Shown here piece after piece: positions 23,919 through 32,280 of a DNA stretch of 64,000 bases. Made by a program: the position numbers and the translations under genes. Source of the DNA: CAZGAQ01 sp964523405 (GTDB lineage: Bacteria; Planctomycetota; Phycisphaerae; UBA1845; Fen-1342); assembly GCA_964523405.1 (NCBI GenBank), contig CAZGAQ010000002.1, forward strand, positions 124,001-188,000. Direction: 5' to 3'. Positions within the stretch are counted from its first letter, which is position 1; every line of letters starts with the position of its first letter. The notes beneath the pieces are model-generated. The model saw only the letters and a list, made by a program, of their open reading frames with translations. It searched no databases and was not told the DNA's origin.

Positions 23919-24842
23919 CTAGAAGTCGTCACTCGCGCGGTAGGCGGCCAGGACCGCCTGCTCGCCTTCCTTGCCCTTCTGCGAGTTGCCGTGCTCCATG
24001 CCGATGACGCCCGTGAAGCCTTTGGCGTGCAGGTGCTTGAAGATGCCGCGGAAGTTGATTTCGCCGGTCGTCGGCTCGCAGCGGCCGGGATTGTCGCCGA
24101 GCTGGAAGTAGGCGATCTCGCTCCAGGCGTCGTTGATGTTGGGAATGAGGTTGCCCTCGGTGACCTGCTGGTGGTAGAGGTCGTCGAGGATCTTGCAGGA
24201 CGGACTGCCGACCGCGCGGCAGATCTGGTAGGCCTGCGGGATCTTCGTCAGGAACAGGTTGGGGTGGTCGCGCGGGTTGAGGGGTTCGAGCACGATGACC
24301 AGGCCGGCGGGTTCGCAGACTGCGGCGCAGGCCTTGAGGTTGTCGACGACGTTGGCGGTCTGGTAGTCCCAGGCGACGCGCGGCTCGTACTGGCCGACGA
24401 CGACGGTGGTCCACTTGGCATTCACGCGCTTGGCGCACTCGACCGCGGACTTCATGCGGTCGACGAGCATGGCGCGGACGTCCTTGTCATTCTTCACGAA
24501 GGTCTTCTCGCCGAAGTCGGCGTAGGCGACGAAGACGCCCATCGTCAGGCCGAGCTTGGTCAGCTCCGCACCGATCTTCTCCTGGTCCGCGGGCGCGCGG
24601 CCCATCATCCCGTTGTCCTCGAAGGCGGTGAAGCCCTGGTCGGCGATGAAGCGGAGCTGGTCAAGCGGGTCCTTGCCGGCGTGCTGCTCGAACATGCCGA
24701 AGTGCGGGGCGTATTTGAGCTTGAACTTCTTGCCGCCGGCGGGGGCGGGCTCGGCCGCACGGGCGACGGTGGGGGTTGCGAGGCCGACGGTGGCGGCGGT
24801 ACCGGCCGCGAGGCTGGTCGCCAGGAAAGCACGTCGATTCAT
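23919..24842 (-). CDS. Tat-exported hydroxypyruvate isomerase-like TIM-barrel protein
   Basis: The 307-residue protein starts with a short Tat signal (MNRRAFLATSL...ARA, R3-R4). The xylose-isomerase-like barrel that follows has the family metal-site acids in VIVLEPLNPRD (Glu), KILDDLYHQQ (Asp/His), NINDAWSE (Asp) and GVIGMEHG (Glu). The pattern LKYAPHFGMFE and EPLNPRDHPN suits the hydroxypyruvate isomerase/Hyi group. Exported forms are common in planctomycetes, and the natural substrate is not known. It is on the same strand as the Gfo/Idh/MocA gene and lies downstream of nothing else on that strand for 160 bases, so it probably has its own promoter. Confidence 0.82.
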   Translation of the reverse strand: MNRRAFLATSLAAGTAATVGLATPTVARAAEPAPAGGKKFKLKYAPHFGMFEQHAGKDPLDQLRFIADQGFTAFEDNGMMGRAPADQEKIGAELTKLGLTMGVFVAYADFGEKTFVKNDKDVRAMLVDRMKSAVECAKRVNAKWTTVVVGQYEPRVAWDYQTANVVDNLKACAAVCEPAGLVIVLEPLNPRDHPNLFLTKIPQAYQICRAVGSPSCKILDDLYHQQVTEGNLIPNINDAWSEIAYFQLGDNPGRCEPTTGEINFRGIFKHLHAKGFTGVIGMEHGNSQKGKEGEQAVLAAYRASDDF

Positions 24843-25003
24843 ACCGAATCTCCTCGACTGCCCCCGATGAGTTGACGGGCAGTATATGCCTGGGGCGGGG
24901 AGGCGGGAAGCGGGTCCGTGGTGCAGGCGGTGTTGCAGGGCTGAGACAGGTTATGATGAGTCGGTGAGCGCGCGGCGGCGCGGGCGGGTAGTGAGGGTGC
25001 GTG

Positions 25004-25552
25004 ATGAGCGGTGCGGGCGAGGCAGAGCGGCCGGCGGTGAGCGCGGTGGAGTTGCGACGGCGGCTGGAGTTTGATGATGCGCGGCTGATGGCGGAGTGCG
25101 AGGTGCACCTGCATCGCACGGGCGGGCCGGGGGGACAGCATCGGAACAAGGTGTCGTCGGCCGTACGGCTGTGTCACCGGCCGACGGGGTTTGTGGTGAC
25201 GGCGGGGGAGCGGCGCAGCCAGCATGAGAACCGAGCGAATGCGCTAAGGCGGCTGCGCGAGGCGATCGCGGTGGGGGTGCGGTGTCCGGTTGTCGAGCGG
25301 CCGGCGTGGCCCGAGGGGGTGGAGGTGCAAGGGGGGCATCTGCGGGTGGGGGAAAAGAACCCGGCAGTGTGGGCGGTGCTGGCGCTGGTGCTGGATGAGG
25401 TGGCGGCGCAGGGCGGACAGGTGAGCGGGGCGGCGACGCGGCTCGGTGTGTCGACGTCGAGCCTGACACGGTTTCTGGCGGACTGGCCGAAGGCGTGGGC
25501 GGAGGCACAGCGGATTCGTCAGGCGCACGGTCTGCCGCCGCTGCACGCGTGA
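25004..25552 (+). CDS. Peptide chain release factor-like GGQ-domain protein
   Basis: The 182-residue protein carries the RF-1/ArfB catalytic segment HRTGGPGGQHRNKV with G43-G44-Q45, which inserts in the ribosomal peptidyl-transferase centre and hydrolyses peptidyl-tRNA. It lacks the codon-recognition domains of RF1/RF2 and also the basic C-terminal tail of ArfB. Instead, residues about 105-182 form a helical part with a helix-turn-helix-like segment (SGAATRLGVSTSSLTRFLAD). This suggests a ribosome-rescue or related hydrolase with a different way of recognising its target. GTG 25001 directly precedes ATG 25004; the ATG was chosen. It is convergent with the large secreted protein gene. Confidence 0.8.
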   Translation: MSGAGEAERPAVSAVELRRRLEFDDARLMAECEVHLHRTGGPGGQHRNKVSSAVRLCHRPTGFVVTAGERRSQHENRANALRRLREAIAVGVRCPVVERPAWPEGVEVQGGHLRVGEKNPAVWAVLALVLDEVAAQGGQVSGAATRLGVSTSSLTRFLADWPKAWAEAQRIRQAHGLPPLHA

Positions 25553-25631
25553 GGCGCCGGCGAGGCGCGGCGCACCTGGCGCGCACCGACGGCGCTGTCG
25601 GCACCGTGCTCCAGGGGCTTTGGACCGGCCG

Positions 25632-28600
25632 CTACGGATGCGGGCAAGTCAGGTTCATCAGCGCGATGAAGGGGTCGATATCGCGCCAATTCACGGCACC
25701 GTCACCGCTGGTATCGAGGTTGAGCATGAGGCACGGGGGACCCGGTGGCGGGAACATGGCACTCCAGGCCGAGTAGTTGTCGTTCTGGGCGGCGATGAGG
25801 TAGTCGATGTCGCGCCAGTTGACGACGAGATCGCAGTTGCCGTCGCCAGTGCAGACGGGTGGTGTGCAGGGACTGGGCGTGCAGGTCGTGGCGATGCCCT
25901 GGAAGATGCCGGTGCAGGCGTCCGCGGTGACGACCGTGCAGGTGCCATCCGTGTTGCAGCAGGCACCGGTCGGTGACGGGCAGGGATTGGGCGTGCACGC
26001 GGAGCCGGGGCCCTGGAACTGACCGGTGCACTGGGCCGCAGTGGTGACGAGACACGAACCGTCGGCACTGCAACAGGCACCGGCCGTGATGGCGCAGGTG
26101 GTGTTCATCAGGCCGATGAACGGGTCGATATCGCGCCAATTGACGTGGCCGTCGAGGTTCGTGTCGAGATTGAGCAGGGCGCAGGTGGGGAGGGCGGGCG
26201 GACCGGCAGCAGGAAAGAGCGCGGCCCAGGCGCTGTGGTTGTCGTTCTGCGCGGCGATGAGGTAATCGATGTCGCGCCAGTTGATGGCGGAGTCGCAGTT
26301 GCCGTCGCCGGGGCAGGGGCCGGGCGGACAGAGATTCGGCACACACGTCGTGTCGGCCCCGAGGAACGTCCCGCCGGCCGCGGCGCACAGGCTGGGCGAT
26401 TGTGGTTGGCACACGCCGCTGGCGGCGCAGCAGGCACCGAGGATCGGAACGCAATCGAGAGTGAAGGTGATGGGCTGCGTGGGCGGCCAGCAGTAGTAAT
26501 GGGCGATGAGAATCCAGTACTGCACATCGGCAGTCAGGGGGAGAGTGAGCGTCTGCAGGTCGGAGCAGGCGAACTGCTGGAGGGCGTCGCAGGCGCCGCC
26601 GGTCCAGAGCGAGGTGATTGTGTCCGCACCGGTGACGGTAAGCGTAGCCTGGCAGTCCGCGCCGGGGAGGTAGCGGTACCACAGGCCGTAGGCCGTGGTC
26701 GTGGCGCAGCCGCCGCAGGAAAGGGGCGTATTGGGGTCGTCGCCGGCGAGCGCCATGGCGACGTTCGGGTCGGTATAGGGCAAGCCGACGATCATGTTGG
26801 CGGTGGCGCAGACGTCATTGGGCGGCGGTGGTGGGCAAGCCGAAATCGACAGGTCGAAGTTGATGCAGTCACCCAGCGCGCGCGACGAGACCAGCAGATA
26901 GTAGGTGCCCGCCTCCAGGTTCAGGTAGTTCAACTCGACGGACGTGTCCGCGCCGCTGTAGGCCGTAGCGAGACAGCCGCCGGCGGGCGGGGGGCACGCG
27001 GGATGCAGGGCGACGCCGATGTAGTCGTCGCTGGCGGCCTTTCCGGTGACGGCGATGTTTATGCACATGGCGCTGGGTACGGTCAGCTCGTAGACGATGT
27101 CCTCGCCGTTGTAGTTGTCCAGACAGGTGCCGGAGTAATCGTGGCGCCGGCCGCAGGTCGTCTGGTTAGGATCGACATAGGGCTGGGTGGGGAGGTCGGA
27201 GAGGGTGACCTTGAGCGGCTTCACGCAGTTGTCGCCGTCGTGGACCGGCGGGCAGGGGCCGGAGCTGCAGGTGGTCCCCGCGCCCTTGTAGACGCCGCCG
27301 AGGGCGATGCATTCCCCTTGGCCGACGTTCACGCAGGTGCCGTCGAGCAGGCAGCAGGCGCCCGGCAAGCTGCAGTCGGCGACGGTCAGTTGGAAGTTGG
27401 GGATGCAGCTCACGCCGCTGTCGACGATCAAGAAGTAATTGCCCGGGACCAGGTGCGTGCAGGGCAGGGAATAGGCAGTGCCGGCCGCATTGGTGGCGGC
27501 GGCGCGGCAGGCGTTGGGGTCGAGCGGACAGGTGTCTGCCAGCAGGAGGCCGGTATCCGTGGTGCCGTTGGGGTTGAGCGTGAAGAGCAGATCGCGTGCG
27601 TCCGGCTCGGGGACCGTGAGCAGATACACGATGTCGGCGCCGCCGTCGTAGCCGCCCAGGCAGGTGTTGTGGTAGTCGTCACCACGGTCGCACGTGTGAT
27701 CGCTATACGTCGTGGGCAGCGTCTCTTTGCGGAGGTCGATCGCGATCGGCAGGCCGCAGTAGTCGCCAGTCTGAGGCTGGGGGCAGTAGGCCGTGTCGCA
27801 GTTCGTGGCGAGCCCCTGGAACGTGCCGCCTGCGCTGGTGCACGCGGTCACGCCGAGCATGGTGCAACTGCCATCGCGCAGGCAGCAGGCCGCCGGAATG
27901 CTGCAATCTTCGATCTGCAGGTAGAAGCTGGGGAGGCAACTCGGGCCCGGGGAGGTATCGACCATCAGGTAGTATTGGCCGATGTCGAGGGGGATGCAGG
28001 GAATCGTGTGCGGAGTGCCGTAGGGGTTGACGCTTGAGGCCAGACAGGCATTGGGGTCGGTCGGGCAGAGGTTGGCGAGCAGCATCGCGGAATAGGTGGT
28101 CGACAGCGGTGACAGGGTGAGGGCGATCTCCACGGGGCTGGTGACGCTCAGGAGAAAGAGCGTGTCCTCGCCGCCGTCGTAGGTGGCCAGGCACGTGTTG
28201 GCGTAGTCGTTGAGCATGCCGCAGGTCGTTGAGGAAGTGATATACGGCAGCCCGCCGGGCGGTAAGGCAGCGGGCAGAGTGATGGGGATGGGGTGCGTGC
28301 AGTTTACGCCCGGCACCGGGGGGCACTGCGCCGTGGCGCAAGGCGTGCTGTCACCCTGGTAGGCGCCGTAGAGGGCGGCACACGCAGCACTGCTGTTGAC
28401 CAGGCAACTGCCGTCGGCCAGACAGCAGGCGCCGGTCAGGACGCTGGCGGTGGTGGTCGCATTGAAATTGTAAATGCCGGGGACGGCGGCGGCGGAGTAC
28501 ATGCCGCACTCGAGCCAGTAGGTCGTGCCGGCCGTCAGGTTGCCGGTCCAGCGCGGGTCGCCGCCGCCACACTGTTCGTCGGCAGACCCTGGCGAGGTGA

Positions 28601-29021
28601 CGCAGCAGGTGGCGCCCGTCCAGATCTTCAGGTACGTGTCGCCGGCGCTGTTGCACATGTCAAACGTGTAGCTGCCGCTGACGGTGCAGTCGTAGCGGTA
28701 CCAGACGCTGAAGTACGGCCGCCCGGAACAGGCGTCGCCGCTCGTCGGCAGGTTGCCGGAGTCGTGGTAGCCGCTGCCCTGAATCTGCTCGAAGGTGAGC
28801 ATGGTGGCCGCAGCGCAATCCACACCGCCGCCGCGGCCGTCGATGACGTAGAGCGTCGGGTCGAGCGGAATCCAGGGGCTTGTGTCCGCCGCGGCCGCGG
28901 CGTCGGATTTGCCGGCCAGTCCGTCGGGGGGGAGCGTCCAGAGAGCGATTAGGGGGCTGCCGAGTACCGCGCAGGTCGACGACAATACAAGCAAGCCGCT
29001 CCAGAGCGGGGATTGACGCAT
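25632..29021 (-). CDS. Large secreted protein with Cys-rich GACC modules and two paired dockerin-like repeats
   Basis: The 1129-residue protein has a signal peptide (about 1-24). The N-terminal half is made of repeated pre-peptidase-C-like beta domains, recognised by endings such as YWLECGMYS, YYLMVDTSPG and YFLIVDSGVS. They alternate with six Cys-rich modules (GACCLADGSC..., AACCLRDGSC..., GACCLLDGTC..., GACCAASGVC..., GACCSADGSC..., GACCNTDGTC...). The C terminus has two dockerin-like pairs (GDGNCD..VNWRDIDYLIAAQNDN and LNLDT..DG.VNWRDIDPFI), each with calcium-loop Asp/Asn residues. No enzymatic motif is seen; adhesion or cell-surface architecture is likely. The ATG at 29021 has GGAGGTG upstream and is followed directly by the signal peptide. 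Confidence 0.85.
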   Translation of the reverse strand: MRQSPLWSGLLVLSSTCAVLGSPLIALWTLPPDGLAGKSDAAAAADTSPWIPLDPTLYVIDGRGGGVDCAAATMLTFEQIQGSGYHDSGNLPTSGDACSGRPYFSVWYRYDCTVSGSYTFDMCNSAGDTYLKIWTGATCCVTSPGSADEQCGGGDPRWTGNLTAGTTYWLECGMYSAAAVPGIYNFNATTTASVLTGACCLADGSCLVNSSAACAALYGAYQGDSTPCATAQCPPVPGVNCTHPIPITLPAALPPGGLPYITSSTTCGMLNDYANTCLATYDGGEDTLFLLSVTSPVEIALTLSPLSTTYSAMLLANLCPTDPNACLASSVNPYGTPHTIPCIPLDIGQYYLMVDTSPGPSCLPSFYLQIEDCSIPAACCLRDGSCTMLGVTACTSAGGTFQGLATNCDTAYCPQPQTGDYCGLPIAIDLRKETLPTTYSDHTCDRGDDYHNTCLGGYDGGADIVYLLTVPEPDARDLLFTLNPNGTTDTGLLLADTCPLDPNACRAAATNAAGTAYSLPCTHLVPGNYFLIVDSGVSCIPNFQLTVADCSLPGACCLLDGTCVNVGQGECIALGGVYKGAGTTCSSGPCPPVHDGDNCVKPLKVTLSDLPTQPYVDPNQTTCGRRHDYSGTCLDNYNGEDIVYELTVPSAMCINIAVTGKAASDDYIGVALHPACPPPAGGCLATAYSGADTSVELNYLNLEAGTYYLLVSSRALGDCINFDLSISACPPPPPNDVCATANMIVGLPYTDPNVAMALAGDDPNTPLSCGGCATTTAYGLWYRYLPGADCQATLTVTGADTITSLWTGGACDALQQFACSDLQTLTLPLTADVQYWILIAHYYCWPPTQPITFTLDCVPILGACCAASGVCQPQSPSLCAAAGGTFLGADTTCVPNLCPPGPCPGDGNCDSAINWRDIDYLIAAQNDNHSAWAALFPAAGPPALPTCALLNLDTNLDGHVNWRDIDPFIGLMNTTCAITAGACCSADGSCLVTTAAQCTGQFQGPGSACTPNPCPSPTGACCNTDGTCTVVTADACTGIFQGIATTCTPSPCTPPVCTGDGNCDLVVNWRDIDYLIAAQNDNYSAWSAMFPPPGPPCLMLNLDTSGDGAVNWRDIDPFIALMNLTCPHP

Positions 29022-29234
29022 CTTGCACCTCCGGTGACGTAACCCACAGCCGGGCGTGACGCGCGCCGGCCGGGGTCGTGGCGGCGGACCGCGCTTTCGG
29101 CTGCGCCAGCGCAGCACAGACCGACCGAGGAGAGCGAGCAGCGCGTGCCTGCCAAGTACATTCTTCTCTGGAGGGCAAGCCCCCCAGGGCAGCAAGCGGT
29201 TTCTTTCGCCCTCACTTGGCCCGGGCCTCCTGCC
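29022..29234 (-). other. Long structured 5' leader candidate of the secreted protein gene
   Basis: If the promoter at 29235-29264 is used, the transcript has an untranslated leader of about 200 bases. It contains a pairable GAGGGC/GCCCTC stem (29208-29213 with 29171-29176) closing a 31-base purine-rich segment, and a second GC-rich inverted repeat near 29096-29112 (GCTGCGCCAGCGCAGC). I recognise no known riboswitch. The remaining 29265-29372 toward mqnC is GC-rich and empty. Confidence 0.35.
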
Positions 29235-29264
29235 ACTATAGCAGCGCGTGCGCGGCAGCCGCAA
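29235..29264 (-). promoter_or_regulatory. Candidate promoter of the large secreted protein gene
   Basis: On the minus strand TTGCGG (29259-29264) and TATAGT (29235-29240) are 18 bases apart, 4/6 and 5/6 matches to the sigma-70 consensus. They lie about 215 bases upstream of the start codon. Confidence 0.35.
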
Positions 29265-29372
29265 GCACGCGGACCGGGCAGGCGCTGGCCCGGCGGGGCG
29301 CGCCGGGGTACCCGGGGTAACACAAACGGGGGACGCCGGCCGTGAAGTGGCGTTAGGTCCCGTAACTCGCGG

Positions 29373-30563
29373 TCACGAGGGGTCGGTGCGACGACGATCG
29401 GTGACGATGGGCCGGTAGAACTGATCGCGCTGTTGCGGCTCCCAACCCGCGTCGGCAATCAGGCGCCGAATTTCGTTCTCGCTGAGCCGAAAGGTCGTGC
29501 CGGCGGCCGACACGACGTTCTCTTCCATCATGACCGAACCCATGTCGTTCGCGCCGTAGAAGAGGGCGAGCTGCCCGATCTTGGGGCCCATCGTGACCCA
29601 GCTCGCCTGCAGGTTGGGGATATTGTCGAGGAACAGGCGCGCCAGCGCGAGCATACGCAGGTACTCGTGCGCCTCGGCGAGGTACAGATGCTCGCCGTCG
29701 GGACGGCGCGACCCGCGCGCCTCCGCGGCGGGATCGGGCGGTGGCGGCTGCCAGCGGCCCAGCGGCGTGCCTTCGGGCTGGAAGGGCCAGTGAATGAACG
29801 CGAGAAACCCGCCGGTCTCGTCCTGCAGGTCGCGCAGGCGGCGCAGGTGCTCGAGGCGCTCCGGCACCGTCTCGATGTGACCGAACATCATCGTGCAGCT
29901 CGTCTTCATCCCGAGCAGGTGGGCCTCCCGCATGACCGCCAGCCACTCGTCCGTCATCGTCTTGCCGCGGCCGATGCGGCGCCGGACGCGGTCGACGAGA
30001 ATTTCGCCGCCGCCACCGGGGATGGTGTCGAGTCCCGCTTCGCGCAGCCGCAGGAGCACGTCGCGCAACGGCATACGGTAGACCTGGTGGAACGCCCAGA
30101 TCTCGGGCGGGCTGAACGCATGCACGTGGATCGTCGGGTACTGGCGCTTGATGAAGCGCAGCAGGTCAAGGTACCACGTGAAGGGCAGGCCGTGGCCGCT
30201 CGGATGATCCTCGCCCGGCACGAGGCCGCCCTGCATGAGAATCTGCGTGCCGCCGATCGCGAGTAGCTCCTCGATCTTGCGTCCGATCTCGGCATAACTC
30301 AGCACGTATGCCGCGGGGTCGCCGGGCTTGCGGTAGAAGTTGCAGAAGATGCACTTGGCGGTGCAGACGTTGGCGTAGTTGATGTTGCGGTCGACGACGT
30401 ACGTGCGATACGGCTCGGGGTGGAGCTGTTGGACGCGCGCGAACGCGCGGCGGCCGAGTTCATGGATCGAGAGGGACTCGTACAGCGCGAGCGCCTCGGT
30501 TGCGGTGAGCCGAGCGCTGGTGGTGGTCGGCGCCGGTGCGGGAGAATGGCCGGAGACGGTCAT
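29373..30563 (-). CDS. mqnC: Cyclic dehypoxanthinyl futalosine synthase MqnC (radical SAM)
   Basis: MqnC cyclises dehypoxanthine futalosine in the futalosine route to menaquinone. The 396-residue enzyme has the radical-SAM cluster C67-x3-C71-x2-C74 (CTAKCIFC) preceded by VDRNINYANV. The other family blocks are GGTQILMQGG, HAFSPPEIW, DTIPGGGGEILVDRVR, TMMFGHIET and the C-terminal NIPNLQASWVTMGP with MMEENVVSAAG. These favour MqnC over MqnE. The ATG at 30563 overlaps the stop of mqnA by 4 bases (ATGA), so the two are translationally coupled; longer in-frame upstream sequence is antisense to mqnA and discarded. Confidence 0.92.
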   Translation of the reverse strand: MTVSGHSPAPAPTTTSARLTATEALALYESLSIHELGRRAFARVQQLHPEPYRTYVVDRNINYANVCTAKCIFCNFYRKPGDPAAYVLSYAEIGRKIEELLAIGGTQILMQGGLVPGEDHPSGHGLPFTWYLDLLRFIKRQYPTIHVHAFSPPEIWAFHQVYRMPLRDVLLRLREAGLDTIPGGGGEILVDRVRRRIGRGKTMTDEWLAVMREAHLLGMKTSCTMMFGHIETVPERLEHLRRLRDLQDETGGFLAFIHWPFQPEGTPLGRWQPPPPDPAAEARGSRRPDGEHLYLAEAHEYLRMLALARLFLDNIPNLQASWVTMGPKIGQLALFYGANDMGSVMMEENVVSAAGTTFRLSENEIRRLIADAGWEPQQRDQFYRPIVTDRRRTDPS

Positions 30564-31381
30564 TGGGCGCGCTCCGCCGTCGCAGCCAGGAGGCTTGCGG
30601 GCCAGGCGATGGTGGCGCCGGTCGGGGCGAGACCGAGGGCGGCGCAACACGCGGCGTAATGCTGGGCACCGGCCACGGCGCGGGCGTCGAGCGTGAACGA
30701 CAGGCAACGCGTGAGGTAGCGTTCGGCCAGTTCGACGGGCCAACCGAGGCCCGGACCTTCCGTACGGGCGATCAGGCCGGCGCGCGCGACGCCGCGGTCG
30801 CGGGCGTCGGAGAGCAGGTGCGCCAGCTCCGCGGTCGTTGCGGTTGCCGTGGCGGGCTGCGCCCAGACGGCGAAGACGAAGGGCAGGCCGGTGTGCTGGC
30901 GCCACGCGCCTCCGAGGTCGACCTCGTAGCCGAACCGGCCGCGATCGGGGGCGACGACCTTGTCGCCGATGAGGAGGACGGCGTCGTGCTGGGCGGGATC
31001 CGTACGGCGTGTATCCAGCGGGTGCACGTCGAGGTCGATCTCGAAGAGCTGCCGCCAGAGAATGCGCGCGAGGGCGACCGAGGTGTGCGAATCGCCGTCG
31101 ACCATGAGCGTGCGGACCTGGTGGGGCGGGCGCTTGGAGAACACGCGGACGGTCATCGTTTCGCCGTCGCTGCCGATGCAGGCGTCGGAGACCACGCGCA
31201 GCGCGCCGCGGCTGCGGAGCACATCGATGATGGGCACGAGCGCCGCGTCAAAGTCGCCGCGCAGCAGGCGCGCGGACAGGGCCGCCGGAACCGCGAACGT
31301 GCATTGCACGTCCGGCCGCGCGGCGAGGCCGTCAATGAGCGGACGCGAGTTGAGAAACGAGACGACACCCAGGCGGGTCAC
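30560..31381 (-). CDS. mqnA: Chorismate dehydratase MqnA
   Basis: MqnA dehydrates chorismate to 3-enolpyruvyl-benzoate, the entry step of the futalosine menaquinone pathway. The 273-residue protein has the periplasmic-binding-protein-like fold with LGVVSFLNSRPLIDGL at the N terminus, the LVPIIDVLR segment and a central LLIGDKVV that is typical of MqnA. The GTG at 31381 was chosen because GAGGTG stands six bases upstream and the protein then starts right at the conserved first strand. Its stop overlaps the mqnC start. MqnB and MqnD are not in the window. Confidence 0.9.
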   Translation of the reverse strand: MTRLGVVSFLNSRPLIDGLAARPDVQCTFAVPAALSARLLRGDFDAALVPIIDVLRSRGALRVVSDACIGSDGETMTVRVFSKRPPHQVRTLMVDGDSHTSVALARILWRQLFEIDLDVHPLDTRRTDPAQHDAVLLIGDKVVAPDRGRFGYEVDLGGAWRQHTGLPFVFAVWAQPATATATTAELAHLLSDARDRGVARAGLIARTEGPGLGWPVELAERYLTRCLSFTLDARAVAGAQHYAACCAALGLAPTGATIAWPASLLAATAERAQ

Positions 31382-31575
31382 GCGGACACCTCGCTGGCGG
31401 CGGAAGGGGCCGCCGGTGGGAGAGTATAGCCGCGCGTGGCGAGAAACTCCGGGGCGGCAAGCCGAGTTCGCCGTATTCAAAACGGATGAAAGCGGGCACC
31501 GCGTGACCGTGCGCCGGGCGCGGCATGGCCGGCGCGTGGTTGCCTGTCCGGGGCGGAGGCGGCTACCATTCCCGC

Positions 31576-32205
31576 ATGCGAACGGCGCGGTGGCTAGGCA
31601 GCGGGCGTCAGCGGGGGGCCGTGTGGGGGTGCGCGCTGGCGACGGCGTATGCCTTGGCCAGTGTGTCCGTATGCGGTTGCGGGGCGGGGGTTTATGACGA
31701 CGCGGCGGCGCTGACGGTGCTGGACAACTTCCGGATCATCGCGCCCGGGCAAGCGTACCGTTCGGCACAGCTCGATGCGAAGTCGCTTGCGCTGGTCATT
31801 GACGAGTACCAGCTGCGCACGGTGATCAACCTCCGGGGCGTGAACGCCGACGAGCTGTGGTATCAACGCGAGGTGCAGGTTACGACCGAGAAGGGGGTGA
31901 AGTACGTCAGCATTCCGATGAGCGCCAAGCGACTGCCCACGCGCGCGGACCTGCTGGCGCTGTATGACACGTTCAAGACAGCCGAGTATCCGATCCTGAT
32001 GCACTGCGAGGCCGGGGCGGATCGCTCGGGCGCGGCGGCGGCGATCTGGCGGATGGTCGTGGCGGGCGATGCGCGCCAAGCGGCCATGGCGGAGCTTTCG
32101 CCGCTGAATGGGCATTTCGAGGCGGCCAATCCGGAGATGGACCGGCTGGTGCGGATGTTCGAGCCGAATCGGGCGTGGATCGAGTCGCAATATCCGGGGC
32201 CCTGA
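31576..32205 (+). CDS. Dual-specificity/tyrosine phosphatase-like exported protein
   Basis: The 209-residue protein has an N-terminal hydrophobic segment ending in a Cys-rich CGCGAG (about 33-38), compatible with a lipoprotein signal. The Cys-phosphatase P-loop is complete (H143-C144-E-A-G-A-D-R150-S-G), with C144 as nucleophile and R150 as phosphate binder. The preceding INLRGVNADE and FRIIAPGQAYRSAQL segments match the DSP/plant-SIW14-like family in bacteria. It could dephosphorylate phosphoproteins or inositol-type phosphates outside the cytoplasm; the substrate is unknown. ATG 31576 was chosen over a longer in-frame start for the signal peptide. It stands divergent from mqnA. Confidence 0.78.
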   Translation: MRTARWLGSGRQRGAVWGCALATAYALASVSVCGCGAGVYDDAAALTVLDNFRIIAPGQAYRSAQLDAKSLALVIDEYQLRTVINLRGVNADELWYQREVQVTTEKGVKYVSIPMSAKRLPTRADLLALYDTFKTAEYPILMHCEAGADRSGAAAAIWRMVVAGDARQAAMAELSPLNGHFEAANPEMDRLVRMFEPNRAWIESQYPGP

Positions 32206-32280
32206 AACGAGCGCGGTGCGACGGCGGGGTCAGGTCGGCGGTGCGCGGGCGCAGCCCACGGACGGGAGCAAGGTGCAGCG

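Noticed and set aside
26145..28037. A 630-codon open frame on the plus strand opposite the large secreted protein gene
   Set aside because: It is rich in Gly/Ala/Arg/Val as expected of a high-GC shadow, has no recognisable motif, and lies fully antisense to a gene with clear domains and signal peptide.
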